Assembly: GCF_013155125.1 (NCBI RefSeq)
Contig: NZ_CP053564.1
Coordinates: 3,169,501 to 3,233,500 of the forward strand
Direction: 5' to 3'
Source: Pseudonocardia broussonetiae
Lineage (GTDB): Bacteria > Actinomycetota > Actinomycetes > Mycobacteriales > Pseudonocardiaceae
Length of the DNA stretch: 64,000 nt
The position numbers were made by a program, and so were the translations under genes. The notes under the pieces are model-generated. The model searched no databases. It worked only from the letters and a program-made list of their open reading frames with translations, and was not told where the DNA came from. Positions 17,496-25,783 of the stretch are shown here, in pieces. How positions within the stretch are numbered: the stretch's first letter is position 1; the number at the start of each line of letters is the position of its first letter.

Positions 17496-19372
17496 CCGGC
17501 GACGGTAGCCACCGGCTCGGCGAACTGGGTGCGATGCAGCTCGGCGTAGCGACCCCCGCGGGCCAGCAGCTCGACGTGCGTGCCCCGCTCCACCACCCGC
17601 CCGGCCTCCAGGACGAGGATCTGGTCGGCCGCGCGGATCGTCGACAGGCGGTGCGCGATGACCAGCGCGGTGCGGCCCTCCAGCGCCTCGGCCAGCGCCT
17701 CCTGCACCGCGGCCTCGGAGGTGGAGTCGAGGTGGGCGGTGGCCTCGTCGAGCACCACCACCCGGGGCGAGACCAGCAGCAGGCGCGCGATCGTGAGCCG
17801 CTGGCGCTCCCCGCCCGACAGCCGGTAGCCGCGCTCGCCGACCACCGTGTCGAGACCGTCGGGCAGCGAGGCGATGAGGTCGGCCAGCCGTGCCCGGCGC
17901 AGCGCCGACCAGATCTCGTCCTCGCTCGCGCCGGGACGGGCCAGCAGCAGGTTCGACCGGATCGACTCGTGGAACAGGTGCCCGTCCTGCGTGACCAGTC
18001 CGATCGCGGCGCGCAGCGCGTCGAACGAGAGGTCGCGCACGTCGACCCCGCCGACCCGCACCGCGCCCGAGTCGACGTCGTAGAGCCGGGGGAGCAGCTG
18101 CGCGATCGTCGACTTGCCGGCCCCCGACGAGCCCACCAGCGCGATCATCTGCCCGGCCGGCGCGTGGAACGACACCTCGTGCAGCACCTCCTCGCCGCCG
18201 CGCGCGTCGAGCTGGGCCACCTCCTCCAGCGACGCCAGCGACACCTTGTCGGCCGAGGGGTAGCCGAAGCGCACCGCGTCGAACTCCACCGACAGCGGCC
18301 CGTCGGGCAGCGGCGCTGGATCGGCGGGCTCGGCGATGAGCGGCGGCAGGTCGAGGATCTCGAAGACCCGCTCGAAGCTGACCAGCGCCGTCATGACGTC
18401 GAGCCGGGCCCCGGCCAGTGCCGTGAGCGGGGCGTACAGGCCGGTGATCAGCAGCGACAGCGCGACGACGTCGCCGGTGGCCATGCCGCCGGTGAGTGCC
18501 AGGTAGCCGCCGAGGCCGTAGACCAGCGCGAGAGCGAGCGCCGAGACCAGCGTCAGCGCCGTGACGAAGACCCACTGGACCATCGCCGTGCGGACGCCGA
18601 TGTCGCGCACCCGCGCCGCCCGCGCCACGAACTCCGCCGTCTCCTCCGACGGCCGCCCGAACAGCTTGACGAGCGTGGCCCCGGGCGCGGAGAACCGCTC
18701 CGTCATCTGCGTGCCCATCCGTGCGTCGTGCTCGGCGGCCTCGCGCTGCAGCGCCGCGAGGCGCCGCCCCACCCGCCGCGCGGGGATCACGAACACCGGC
18801 AGCAGCACCAGCGCGAGCAGCGTGACCTGCCACGACAGCGTCAGCATCACCCCGAGCGTGAGCGCGAGCGTGACGACGTTGCCCGCGACCCCGGACAGCG
18901 TGTCGCTGAACGCCCGCTGCGCGCCGATGACGTCGTTGTTGAGCCGGCTGACCAGCGCACCGGTGCGGGTGCGCGTGAAGAACGCGACGGGCTGGCGCTG
19001 GACGTGGTCGAACACCGCGGCCCGCAGGTCGAGGATCAGCCCCTCGCCCAGCGTGGACGACAGCCACCGCTGCACCACCCCGAGCCCGGCGACGGCCACC
19101 GCGATGACCGCGATCAGCCCAGCGAGCCCGACGACCGCACTCGCCGGACCCCCGCCGACGATCGCGTCGACGACCCGCCCGGCCAGCACCGGCGTGGCCA
19201 CCCCCAGCGCGGCGCCCACGACGCTGAGCACGAGGAACAGCGCGAGCCGGCGCCGGTGCGGCCGCGCGAACCCCGCGATCCGCCGCAGCGTGGCCCGCGA
19301 GAACGCGCGGCGCTCGTCGTGCGCGTGCGCGGCCTGGTACATCGAGGTCCAGGCCACCATCTCCATGCTCAT
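17492..19372 (-). CDS. ABC exporter, fused permease and ATPase
   Basis: A 626-residue half-transporter. Residues about 45-345 hold the six-helix type IV exporter domain (RRRLALFLVLSVVGAALGV and later hydrophobic stretches). Residues about 375-615 are the nucleotide-binding domain with Walker A GSSGAGKST near 411-419, the signature LSGGERQRL near 519 and Walker B VVVLDEAT. It should work as a homodimer, exporting a hydrophobic molecule or peptide; the substrate cannot be told. The ATG is chosen for GGAG upstream. The promoter region is shared with a divergent AI-2E-type gene. Confidence 0.9.
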   Translation of the reverse strand: MSMEMVAWTSMYQAAHAHDERRAFSRATLRRIAGFARPHRRRLALFLVLSVVGAALGVATPVLAGRVVDAIVGGGPASAVVGLAGLIAVIAVAVAGLGVVQRWLSSTLGEGLILDLRAAVFDHVQRQPVAFFTRTRTGALVSRLNNDVIGAQRAFSDTLSGVAGNVVTLALTLGVMLTLSWQVTLLALVLLPVFVIPARRVGRRLAALQREAAEHDARMGTQMTERFSAPGATLVKLFGRPSEETAEFVARAARVRDIGVRTAMVQWVFVTALTLVSALALALVYGLGGYLALTGGMATGDVVALSLLITGLYAPLTALAGARLDVMTALVSFERVFEILDLPPLIAEPADPAPLPDGPLSVEFDAVRFGYPSADKVSLASLEEVAQLDARGGEEVLHEVSFHAPAGQMIALVGSSGAGKSTIAQLLPRLYDVDSGAVRVGGVDVRDLSFDALRAAIGLVTQDGHLFHESIRSNLLLARPGASEDEIWSALRRARLADLIASLPDGLDTVVGERGYRLSGGERQRLTIARLLLVSPRVVVLDEATAHLDSTSEAAVQEALAEALEGRTALVIAHRLSTIRAADQILVLEAGRVVERGTHVELLARGGRYAELHRTQFAEPVATVAG

Positions 19373-19507
19373 CGTGCCGCTCCCCGTCCGTCGTCGCGCC
19401 AGTGTGGCGGGAACCACCGACAGTTCCGGCGCCGACGCTAGGAGTTGAACCGCGGTGCAGGTCAATCCCATCCGTCGCGGGTGGCCGATCTCTGAGAACC
19501 TGTCGCC

Positions 19508-20734
19508 GTGACGACGACGGACGGGACCAACCGCGGGCGCGGCACCGCGATCGGTGACGGGGTGAGCTGGGCGGCCCGGTGGAGCCTGCGGCTGCTGCTC
19601 GTCGCGGCGGGCTCGGTGCTGCTGTGGCTGCTGATCGGGGCGCTGTGGTCGGTGGTGCTGCCGACGCTGCTCGCCGTGATCCTGGCGACGGTGCTGTGGC
19701 CGCCCACGGCCTTCCTGCGCCGGCACAGGTTCCCGCCCGCGGTCGCCGCCGGCACGGTCCTGCTGGGCGGGATCATCGTGCTCGCCGGGCTGGTCACGCT
19801 GATCGGCACGTCGGTCTCGGGCAGCATCGGCCAGATCGCCGCCAGCGCCACCAGCGGCATCCAGGCCATCCAGCAGTGGCTGTCGGGGCCCCCGCTCAAC
19901 CTCGCCCAGAGCCAGCTCGACGAGTACGTCCGGCAGGCCACGGCGCAGCTGCAGCAGAGCGTGTCGACGATCGCCACGAGCGTCGTGACCGGTGCCGGCA
20001 GCGTCGCGTCCGGCGTCGTCACGGCCCTGCTGACGCTGGTGCTCGCGTTCCTGTTCGTCAAGGACGGGCCGCGCTTCCTGCCCTGGGTCCGGACCGTCGC
20101 GGGCGACGGCGCGGGGGGCCACATCGCCGAGGTGCTGCGCCGGATCTGGAAGACGGTCGGCGACTTCATCCGCACGCAGGCGATCGTCGCCTTCGCCGAC
20201 GCGGTCCTCATCGGTGCCGGGCTGCTGGTCCTCGGCGTCCCGCTCGCTCTGCCGCTGGCCGTGCTCACCTTCCTCGGTGGGTTCGTCCCGATCGTCGGGG
20301 CGATCGTCGCGGGTGTGCTGGGCGTGCTGGTCGCGCTGGTCAGCAACGGCTTCACGACCGCGCTGATCGTTCTGGCGATCATCGTCGCGGTGCAGCAGAT
20401 CGAGGGCAACGTCCTGCAGCCGATCCTGCAGTCGCGCAGCCTCGGCCTGCACTCGGCCGTGGTCCTGCTCGCGGTCACCGGCGGCAGCACGCTCTACGGC
20501 ATCGCCGGTGCGTTCCTCGCGGTCCCGGCGGCGGCGGCCGGGGCGGTCGTCATCCGGTACATGGGGGAGCGGATCGACGAGCGCGCGGGCGTCGCCGGCA
20601 CGGAGGCCGCCTCGATGCCCGACCCGGGCCCGGCCACCTACACCGACGGCCCGACGCCGCCGGAGGACGAGCGGGCGGCCGCTGCGAGGGACGGCGAGGT
20701 CGAGCCGGAACCGGTCGTCGAGAAGCGGGAATGA
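19508..20734 (+). CDS. AI-2E family transporter (PerM/TqsA type)
   Basis: A 408-residue membrane protein of the AI-2E family with about seven hydrophobic segments. These include TLLAVILATVLWPPTAFL, VVTALLTLVLAFLFVKDG and the conserved LTFLGGFVPIVGAIVAGVLG. A soluble amphipathic region lies between residues 100 and 155. The last 55 residues are charged and disordered. Members have been linked to efflux of signal molecules or Na+/H+ exchange, so no substrate is claimed. The GTG is the first codon of the open frame. The gene is divergent from the ABC exporter. Confidence 0.87.
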   Translation: MTTTDGTNRGRGTAIGDGVSWAARWSLRLLLVAAGSVLLWLLIGALWSVVLPTLLAVILATVLWPPTAFLRRHRFPPAVAAGTVLLGGIIVLAGLVTLIGTSVSGSIGQIAASATSGIQAIQQWLSGPPLNLAQSQLDEYVRQATAQLQQSVSTIATSVVTGAGSVASGVVTALLTLVLAFLFVKDGPRFLPWVRTVAGDGAGGHIAEVLRRIWKTVGDFIRTQAIVAFADAVLIGAGLLVLGVPLALPLAVLTFLGGFVPIVGAIVAGVLGVLVALVSNGFTTALIVLAIIVAVQQIEGNVLQPILQSRSLGLHSAVVLLAVTGGSTLYGIAGAFLAVPAAAAGAVVIRYMGERIDERAGVAGTEAASMPDPGPATYTDGPTPPEDERAAAARDGEVEPEPVVEKRE

Positions 20735-20795
20735 TCACCGCTAGGCTGCCCGGCGTCGCCACCCGAGGGGGTGGCCCCTCGAGAAGGCGGCCCTC

Positions 20796-21383
20796 ATGAG
20801 CCCTGTGGACGAGATCCTGGCGCAGATCCCGATGGGCCTGCTGGCCGATCGGCTCGGCGTCGACGAGACGACGGCCGAGCAGGCCACGCGCCAGGCGCTG
20901 CCCGCACTGCTCGGCGGGATCCAGGCCAACACCGACGACCCCGGCGGCGCGTCGTCGTTCGCGAGCGCGGTGCAGCAGCACGACTCCGGGCTGGTCGACG
21001 GCGGCGTCGACCTCGGGCAGGTCGACACCGTGCAGGGCGACAAGATCGTCGGGCACGTGTTCGGCGCCAACCGCGGTCAGGTCGTGCAGCAGCTGGGCAG
21101 CACGGGGCCGCTCGGCGGGCAGGTGGGCCAGGAGCTGATCGCGAAGCTGCTGCCGATCCTCGCGCCGATCGTCATGTCGTGGATCGCGTCGAAGCTCACG
21201 GGCGGCGCGGCGGCGGCCCCGGCCCCCACCCCCGCGCCCGCCCCGCAGGCCCCCGCGGGCGGCGGCGGCATCGGTGACGTGCTGGGCGGCATCCTCGGCG
21301 GTGTGCTCGCCGGCGGCGGTTCCGGCAGCGCCCCGAACATCGGCGACCTGCTCGGCGGGCTGCTGGGCGGCGGCCGCAAGTAG
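20796..21383 (+). CDS. DUF937 domain protein
   Basis: A 195-residue protein. Residues 1 to about 125 are the DUF937 domain, with helices LAQIPMGLLADRLGV and ATRQALPALLGGIQANTDD and the GHVFGANRGQVVQQLG segment. An Ala/Pro linker and a Gly-rich tail of GGILGG/LLGGLLGGG repeats follow. Function is unknown; the family resembles the YidB type. There is no signal peptide. It begins 61 bases after the AI-2E gene and ends 10 bases before a long inverted repeat shared with the convergent DUF429 gene. Confidence 0.82.
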   Translation: MSPVDEILAQIPMGLLADRLGVDETTAEQATRQALPALLGGIQANTDDPGGASSFASAVQQHDSGLVDGGVDLGQVDTVQGDKIVGHVFGANRGQVVQQLGSTGPLGGQVGQELIAKLLPILAPIVMSWIASKLTGGAAAAPAPTPAPAPQAPAGGGGIGDVLGGILGGVLAGGGSGSAPNIGDLLGGLLGGGRK

Positions 21384-21392
21384 CCCGCCGCC

Positions 21393-21451
21393 TTTGCTCT
21401 GAGCACCGATACGCACCACCGAAGGCGGTGCGTATCGGTGTCCAGAGCAAA
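21393..21451. terminator. Long inverted repeat between convergent genes
   Basis: Left arm starts TTTGCTCTGAGCACCGATAC and the right arm mirrors it with two adjacent mismatches. Arms are 25 bases and the loop is about 9. It sits between the ends of the DUF937 gene (plus) and DUF429 gene (minus), so a bidirectional terminator is likely. It lacks a T-run, as is common in actinobacteria. Confidence 0.75.
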
Positions 21452-21456
21452 GGGAG

Positions 21457-22125
21457 CTACACCACCACCCTCATCGGCCGCCCCCGGTCGTCGACCTCCG
21501 CGCCCAGCACCTCCGCCGCCCCGTCCGCGTACCGCCGCGCCGACCACGCCGCAGCCAGCGCGTCGAGCACGTCGTCCAGCCGCGCCCCGGCGGGCAGGTC
21601 GGCCAGGGCGGCGGGCGCGTCGAGCCAGCGGTGCAGCGCCGCCACGCGCTGCCCCGCGCCGCGCGCCGACTTCTTCGGCGCGAACGCCACATCGGGCGCG
21701 ATCCGGCGCAGCGCGAGCTCCGGGTGCACCTCGACGACGTGCGCGGGCCGGTCGGGCAGCGCGTCCCAGTCGAGGATCTTCGGGCCGATGTGGAAGCTCT
21801 GCAGGCTGATCGCGCGGCCGGTCAGCTCCCGGGCGACCACGCAGGCCGCGGCGTGGGTCGGCGCCTGCAGCACCGCGCGCGGCGGCGCCGGGAACACCGA
21901 CGACCGCGCCCGGCCCAGCGCCCGCGCCGTCGCGACGTCGCACGCGCGGGGCTCCGGCCCGGCGGTCAGCCCCAGCGGGATGTCGACGCCCACCGCCGCG
22001 CATCCGGCGGTCGCGACGAGCACCGCGGCGGCGTCCGCGCACACCGCCCAGCCGACGCGCCCGTCCTCGACCCGGGCCACGACCCAGCCGCCGGGAACCC
22101 CGTCCACCCCGGCCACCGCGCTCAT
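21457..22125 (-). CDS. DUF429 family, predicted RNase H-like nuclease
   Basis: A 222-residue protein. The N terminus (AGVDGVPGGWVVARVEDGRV) is the strand-Asp pattern of DUF429. The internal GVDIPLGL, ARSSVFPAPPR, FHIGPKILDWD and VEVHPELAL motifs match the family, which is predicted to be an RNase H-like nuclease from its Asp/Glu constellation. No biochemical role is established. The ATG at 22125 is only 11 bases from the rpiB start on the other strand, so the two genes must share a promoter region or be leaderless. Confidence 0.87.
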   Translation of the reverse strand: MSAVAGVDGVPGGWVVARVEDGRVGWAVCADAAAVLVATAGCAAVGVDIPLGLTAGPEPRACDVATARALGRARSSVFPAPPRAVLQAPTHAAACVVARELTGRAISLQSFHIGPKILDWDALPDRPAHVVEVHPELALRRIAPDVAFAPKKSARGAGQRVAALHRWLDAPAALADLPAGARLDDVLDALAAAWSARRYADGAAEVLGAEVDDRGRPMRVVV

Positions 22126-22126
22126 G

Positions 22127-22142
22127 GGGCACGATTGTGCCC
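22127..22142. promoter_or_regulatory. Palindrome in the 11-base divergent gap, possible shared operator
   Basis: GGGCAC-GATT-GTGCCC is a perfect inverted repeat. It covers the whole space between the DUF429 ATG and the first possible rpiB codon at 22137. GATTGT resembles a weak -10 for a leaderless rpiB beginning at GTG 22143. Confidence 0.4.
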
Positions 22143-22616
22143 GTGCGCGTCTACCTGGGTTCCGACCACGCCGGCTTCGAGCTCAAGGCGAAGCTGGTGG
22201 AGCACCTGACCACCCTGGGCCTGGAGCCGATCGACGTCGGCCCGGCCACCTACGACCCCGACGACGACTACCCGCCCTACTGCGTCGAGACGGCGCTGCG
22301 CACGGTCGAGGACGGCGAGAGCCTCGGCGTCGTCATCGGCGGCTCCGGCAACGGCGAGCAGATCGCGGCCAACAAGGTCCCCGGCTGCCGCGCCGCGCTG
22401 GCCTACAACGACGAGACCGCGAAGCTCGCCCGCGAGCACAACGACGCGCAGGTCGTCGCGATCGGGGCGCGGATGCACATCCTCGAGGAGGCGCTGGCGA
22501 TCGTCGAGACGTTCCTGACCACGCCGTTCTCCGAGAACCCGCGCCACGCGCGGCGCATCGAGATGCTCGCCGAGTACGAGAGATCGGGCGAGGCCCCCGC
22601 CCTGCCGCATGCCTGA
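22137..22616 (+). CDS. rpiB: Ribose-5-phosphate isomerase B
   Basis: A 159-residue enzyme interconverting ribose 5-phosphate and ribulose 5-phosphate in the pentose phosphate pathway. The substrate motif SDHAG is at residues 9-13 if GTG 22137 is used; GSGNGEQIAANK and AYNDETAKLAREHNDAQ follow. All match the RpiB/LacAB fold. No Shine-Dalgarno is visible and the GTG at 22143 (giving RVYLGSDHAG) is an equally good start. The 3' end overlaps nei2 by 8 bases. Confidence 0.93.
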   Translation: MPVRVYLGSDHAGFELKAKLVEHLTTLGLEPIDVGPATYDPDDDYPPYCVETALRTVEDGESLGVVIGGSGNGEQIAANKVPGCRAALAYNDETAKLAREHNDAQVVAIGARMHILEEALAIVETFLTTPFSENPRHARRIEMLAEYERSGEAPALPHA

Positions 22617-23421
22617 GGGACACACGCTCCACCGCCTCGCCCGCACCCACCGGCGCCGCTTCGTGGGGAAGCCGGTGGAGGTCTCCAGCCCGCAGGGCCG
22701 GTTCGCGACCAGCGCCGAGATCGTCGACGGGCGGATGCTGGAGCGCACCGAGGCCCACGGCAAGCACCTGTTCCACCACTACGGCCCCGACCTCGTCGTG
22801 CACGTCCACCTCGGGCTCTACGGCACGTTCAGCGACGTGCGGACGCCCGTCGACCCGCCGCGCGGGCTCGTGCGGATGCGCATGGTCGGGCCGACGCACT
22901 ACGCCGACCTGCGCGGCCCCACGGCCTGCGAGCTGATCACCGACGCCGAGGTCGACGCGATCCACGACCGCCTGGGCGCCGACCCGCTGCGCCCCGACGC
23001 CGACCCCGACCGCGCCTGGGCCCGCATCTCCCGCTCCCGCGCGCCGCTGGCCACGCTGCTCATGGACCAGACGGTCATCGCCGGCGTCGGCAACGTCTAC
23101 CGGGCCGAGGCGCTGTTCCGGCTCGGCCTCGACCCCCAGCTGCCGGGGAAGGCGCTCGACCGTCCCACCTGGGACGCGCTGTGGGCCGACCTCGTCGAGA
23201 TGCTCCGCGACGGCGTGAAGCGCGGCAAGATCGAGACGCTGCGGCCCGAGGACGACCCCCGCATGCTCGACGCCCCCGACCGCGGCGCGCTGTGCGCCCG
23301 CAAGGTCTACGCCTACCGCCGCACCGGGCGGCCCTGCCTGGTCTGCGGCACGCCGATCGCCCACGAGCGCCACCTCGCCCGCAACCTGTTCTGGTGCCCG
23401 ACCTGCCAGCCCGCGGCCTGA
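22609..23421 (+). CDS. nei2: Fpg/Nei-family DNA glycosylase (endonuclease VIII type)
   Basis: A 270-residue bifunctional DNA glycosylase/AP lyase for oxidised bases. Pro2 and Glu3 (MPEGHTLHRL) are the catalytic residues. The H2TH helix region carries AGVGNVYRAEALF, and a zinc finger is built by Cys243, Cys246, Cys263 and Cys266 (CLVC and CPTC). The start MPEGH is typical of actinobacterial Nei2. The gene overlaps rpiB by 8 bases, so rpiB and nei2 are probably cotranscribed. Confidence 0.9.
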   Translation: MPEGHTLHRLARTHRRRFVGKPVEVSSPQGRFATSAEIVDGRMLERTEAHGKHLFHHYGPDLVVHVHLGLYGTFSDVRTPVDPPRGLVRMRMVGPTHYADLRGPTACELITDAEVDAIHDRLGADPLRPDADPDRAWARISRSRAPLATLLMDQTVIAGVGNVYRAEALFRLGLDPQLPGKALDRPTWDALWADLVEMLRDGVKRGKIETLRPEDDPRMLDAPDRGALCARKVYAYRRTGRPCLVCGTPIAHERHLARNLFWCPTCQPAA

Positions 23422-23441
23422 GCCCCCGGCCCCGGTGAGGT

Positions 23442-23477
23442 GGGTCCGCGTCGTCCGGGCACGGACGACGCGGACCC
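23442..23477 (+). terminator. Strong hairpin after nei2
   Basis: A perfect 16-base stem (23442-23457 with 23462-23477) and loop GGCA, 20 bases past the nei2 stop. The stem is nearly all GC with no U-tract, a typical actinobacterial terminator. Confidence 0.8.
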
Positions 23478-23478
23478 G

Positions 23479-23534
23479 GCCGGTGGCGGGAGGGGGGCCG
23501 CCACCGGCGCCGTGGCGCGGGAAGCCCGCGCCAC
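23479..23534. repeat. Two further perfect hairpins in tandem
   Basis: An 11-base stem (23479-23489 with 23498-23508) is followed by a 10-base stem with loop AAG (23512-23521 with 23525-23534). With the terminator just before, three different perfect hairpins fall within 93 bases, upstream of a small Zn-ribbon gene. Confidence 0.75.
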
Positions 23535-23593
23535 AGCGGGAGAGTCGGTGCCGATGATCGTTCCGTTACGCACGCGCAGTGACGGAGGCGCGA

Positions 23594-23776
23594 ATGACAG
23601 GGGTGTCATTTACCATCGGGGGCATGGACGCACTGACGAGCACGACGGTCTGGTGGGCCTGCACCGACTGCGGGATCGACGTGGAGCTGGCCGGGGTCGA
23701 CGGCGGGGTCGCCGTGCCCTGCCCCGACTGCACGGGAGACATGACCGAGCAGTGGCGCTGGGACGCCGCGGCCTGA
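23594..23776 (+). CDS. Small zinc-ribbon-like protein
   Basis: A 60-residue protein with two CxxC pairs (WWACTDCGID and PCPDCTG), which should bind one zinc. Start at ATG 23594 is supported by GGAGG five bases upstream; an internal ATG at 23624 is possible. Nothing else is recognised. It lies convergent with another small gene that ends 8 bases away. Confidence 0.65.
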   Translation: MTGVSFTIGGMDALTSTTVWWACTDCGIDVELAGVDGGVAVPCPDCTGDMTEQWRWDAAA

Positions 23777-23784
23777 CCTGGCCG

Positions 23785-23982
23785 CTACACCGCTACTGCG
23801 GGTGAGGGACCGCCGGCGAGCTCGGCCAGCCGGCGGATGGAGCAGGGGTGGCGCTCGCGGTGCGCGCTGTGGCCGCGGCACCACCCGTCGGGATCAGCGG
23901 AGTGCTCGACGAGCAGCTGCGCGACGAGGTCCGGCGACGCCGCGAGCTCGTCGGCGCACTCCGTGAACAGGTCCTTCGGCAT
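23785..23982 (-). CDS. Small conserved-looking hypothetical protein
   Basis: A 65-residue mostly helical protein (KDLFTECADELAASPDLVAQ) with two widely spaced Cys and a cluster of charged residues in RGHSAHRERHPCSIRRL. There is no membrane segment. The ATG has a GGGGAG site six bases upstream. Its function is unknown. It is convergent with the zinc-ribbon gene. Confidence 0.6.
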   Translation of the reverse strand: MPKDLFTECADELAASPDLVAQLLVEHSADPDGWCRGHSAHRERHPCSIRRLAELAGGPSPAVAV

Positions 23983-24146
23983 ACCGACTCCCCGAGTTGC
24001 ACCCGACTCCAGTCCACCTCGTCCGCGCGGGACGGGGCTTCCGGTTCGGGTCGCGCGCCGGGTTCCACCGATGTGCGCAGCGCCGCGCACCGGCGACCAC
24101 CCGGGCGGCGGCAGGGCCGCTCCCCGGACGGGTCAGCAGTGCTCCG

Positions 24147-25151
24147 TCAGGACGCGGACGGGGCGGGCGCCGGCCACGGCTGCCCGGGGGCGAGGTGGGT
24201 CGGCAGGCCGAACTCGGGGAACAGCTTCGCGTCGATGAAGCTGTGCTGCGCGGCGATCCGGTCGCCCCGGAACTCCAGCAGCTGGATGCCCCACGGGGCG
24301 TGGCCGCCCTGCCCGTCGGGGCGGTAGGAGCCGAAGCCGTGCAGGCCGTTGCCCGTGACGGGGAGCAACCGGGAGCCGCGGCAGCCGCTGCCCGGACCGA
24401 CGAACCACTCCGCCAGCTGGTCGCGCCCCTGCAGCCACAGCTCGTAGGGCGGCATGGACAGGACGGCGTCCTCGTGGAGCAGCGAGACCAGCGCCGGGAT
24501 GTCGTAGCTCTCGAACGCCGTGAGGTAGCGGGTGAGCAGCACCTGCTGGTCGGCGGTGACGGGCTCGGTCTGCGCGACGTCGCGCGCGGCCAGCGTGGCG
24601 CGGGCCCGCTGCAGCGCGCTGTTGACCGACGCCACGGACGTCTCCAGCAGCTCCGCCACCTCGCTGGCCTGCCAGGCGAGGACCTCGCGCAGGATGAGCA
24701 CCGACCGCTGGCGGGCGGGCAGGTGCTGCAGCGCCGCGACGAACGCGAGCTTGATGCTCTCCCGCGCCGCCGTGAGCTCGGCGGGGTCGGCCGTGGTGGG
24801 CAGCACGCGCTCGTCGGGCACCGGCCCCACCCACTCGTACTCCGAGCGGGTGCTCCGCGTGAACTCCTCCACCAGCGACGACGGCCCCAGGTCGACCGGC
24901 CGCGCCCGCCGCTTGCTGCTGCGCAGCATGTCGAGGCAGACGTTCGTGGCGATGCGGTAGAGCCACGACCGCACCGCCGAGCGCCCCTCGAAGCCGTCGG
25001 CCTTGCGCCACGCCCGCACGAGCGTCTCCTGGACGGCGTCGTCGGCCTCGAAGGAGGAGCCCAGCATCCGGTAGCAGTAGCCGGTGAGCTCGCGCCGGTA
25101 CTGCTCCATCTCCTCGGGACGGACGTCGCCGCGATCCGTGGTGGTCGTCAC
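24147..25151 (-). CDS. ECF-type sigma factor with C-terminal SnoaL-like domain
   Basis: A 334-residue regulator. Sigma region 2 lies near residues 15-85 (YRRELTGYCYRMLGS, then DAVQETLVRAWR) and region 4 near 140-195 (LPARQRSVLILREVLAWQAS, LLETSVASVNSALQRAR). A SnoaL/NTF2-like domain covers about 210-325 (YLTAFESYDIPALVSLLHED). This fits the SigG/TIGR02960 group, in which the extra domain tunes activity. No anti-sigma factor gene is next to it. An alternative ATG at 25193 adds 14 residues. It follows the VOC gene by 13-55 bases on the same strand. Confidence 0.87.
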   Translation of the reverse strand: MTTTTDRGDVRPEEMEQYRRELTGYCYRMLGSSFEADDAVQETLVRAWRKADGFEGRSAVRSWLYRIATNVCLDMLRSSKRRARPVDLGPSSLVEEFTRSTRSEYEWVGPVPDERVLPTTADPAELTAARESIKLAFVAALQHLPARQRSVLILREVLAWQASEVAELLETSVASVNSALQRARATLAARDVAQTEPVTADQQVLLTRYLTAFESYDIPALVSLLHEDAVLSMPPYELWLQGRDQLAEWFVGPGSGCRGSRLLPVTGNGLHGFGSYRPDGQGGHAPWGIQLLEFRGDRIAAQHSFIDAKLFPEFGLPTHLAPGQPWPAPAPSAS

Positions 25152-25206
25152 GCGGGCGACCCTACAACCGGGCTCCGACAGTACGGCCGTCATATCCGGA
25201 GCCGCC

Positions 25207-25689
25207 TCAGGCCGGGACGGCGTCGGCGGCGCGGCGCAGCTCGGCGATGTCGATGCGGCCCATGCGCAGCATCGCCTGCACGGCGCGCTCCGCCCGCTCG
25301 CGGTCGGGGTCCTCGACCAGCTCGTGCAGCTCCACCGGGTCGACCTGCCAGGACACCCCGAACCTGTCGGTCACCCAGCCGCACGGGCCCTCCTGGCCGC
25401 CGTCGGACAGCGCGTCCCAGTAGTGGTCGGCCTCCTCCTGCCCCGAGCAGCGGATCTGGAACGAGATCGCCTCGCTGAAGCGGAACTGGTCGCCGCCGTT
25501 GAGGCCGATGTAGGGCTGCCCGTCGAGCGTGAACTCGACGGTCATCACGCCGCCCTCGGGGCCGGGCGTGTCCGGGCCGTACCGGGTGACGGTGCCGACC
25601 GCCGAGTTCGGGAACACCGAGACGTAGAACGCCGCGGCCTGCTCGGCGACGCCGTGGTCGAACCACAGGCAGGGGACGGTGGTGGGCAT
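25207..25689 (-). CDS. VOC-family (PhnB-type) protein
   Basis: A 160-residue protein with two beta-alpha-beta-beta-beta modules of the vicinal oxygen chelate fold. Module 1 has CLWFDHGVAEQAAAFYVSVF and YIGLNGGDQFRFSEAISFQI. Module 2 has EEADHYWDAL and GWVTDRFGVSWQVDP. The family, once labelled demethylubiquinone methyltransferase, has no proven methyltransferase activity. An excellent GGAGGAG precedes the ATG. The sigma-factor gene is directly downstream, so the protein may be a sensor or target. Confidence 0.87.
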   Translation of the reverse strand: MPTTVPCLWFDHGVAEQAAAFYVSVFPNSAVGTVTRYGPDTPGPEGGVMTVEFTLDGQPYIGLNGGDQFRFSEAISFQIRCSGQEEADHYWDALSDGGQEGPCGWVTDRFGVSWQVDPVELHELVEDPDRERAERAVQAMLRMGRIDIAELRRAADAVPA

Positions 25690-25783
25690 CGGACTCCTCC
25701 ATCTCGCGGTCGTGCTGCGTGGGTGCGTACGGAGGATGGACGACGGCGCGGCCCCGGAATCATCGGTCGGCCGGGCGCCTTCC

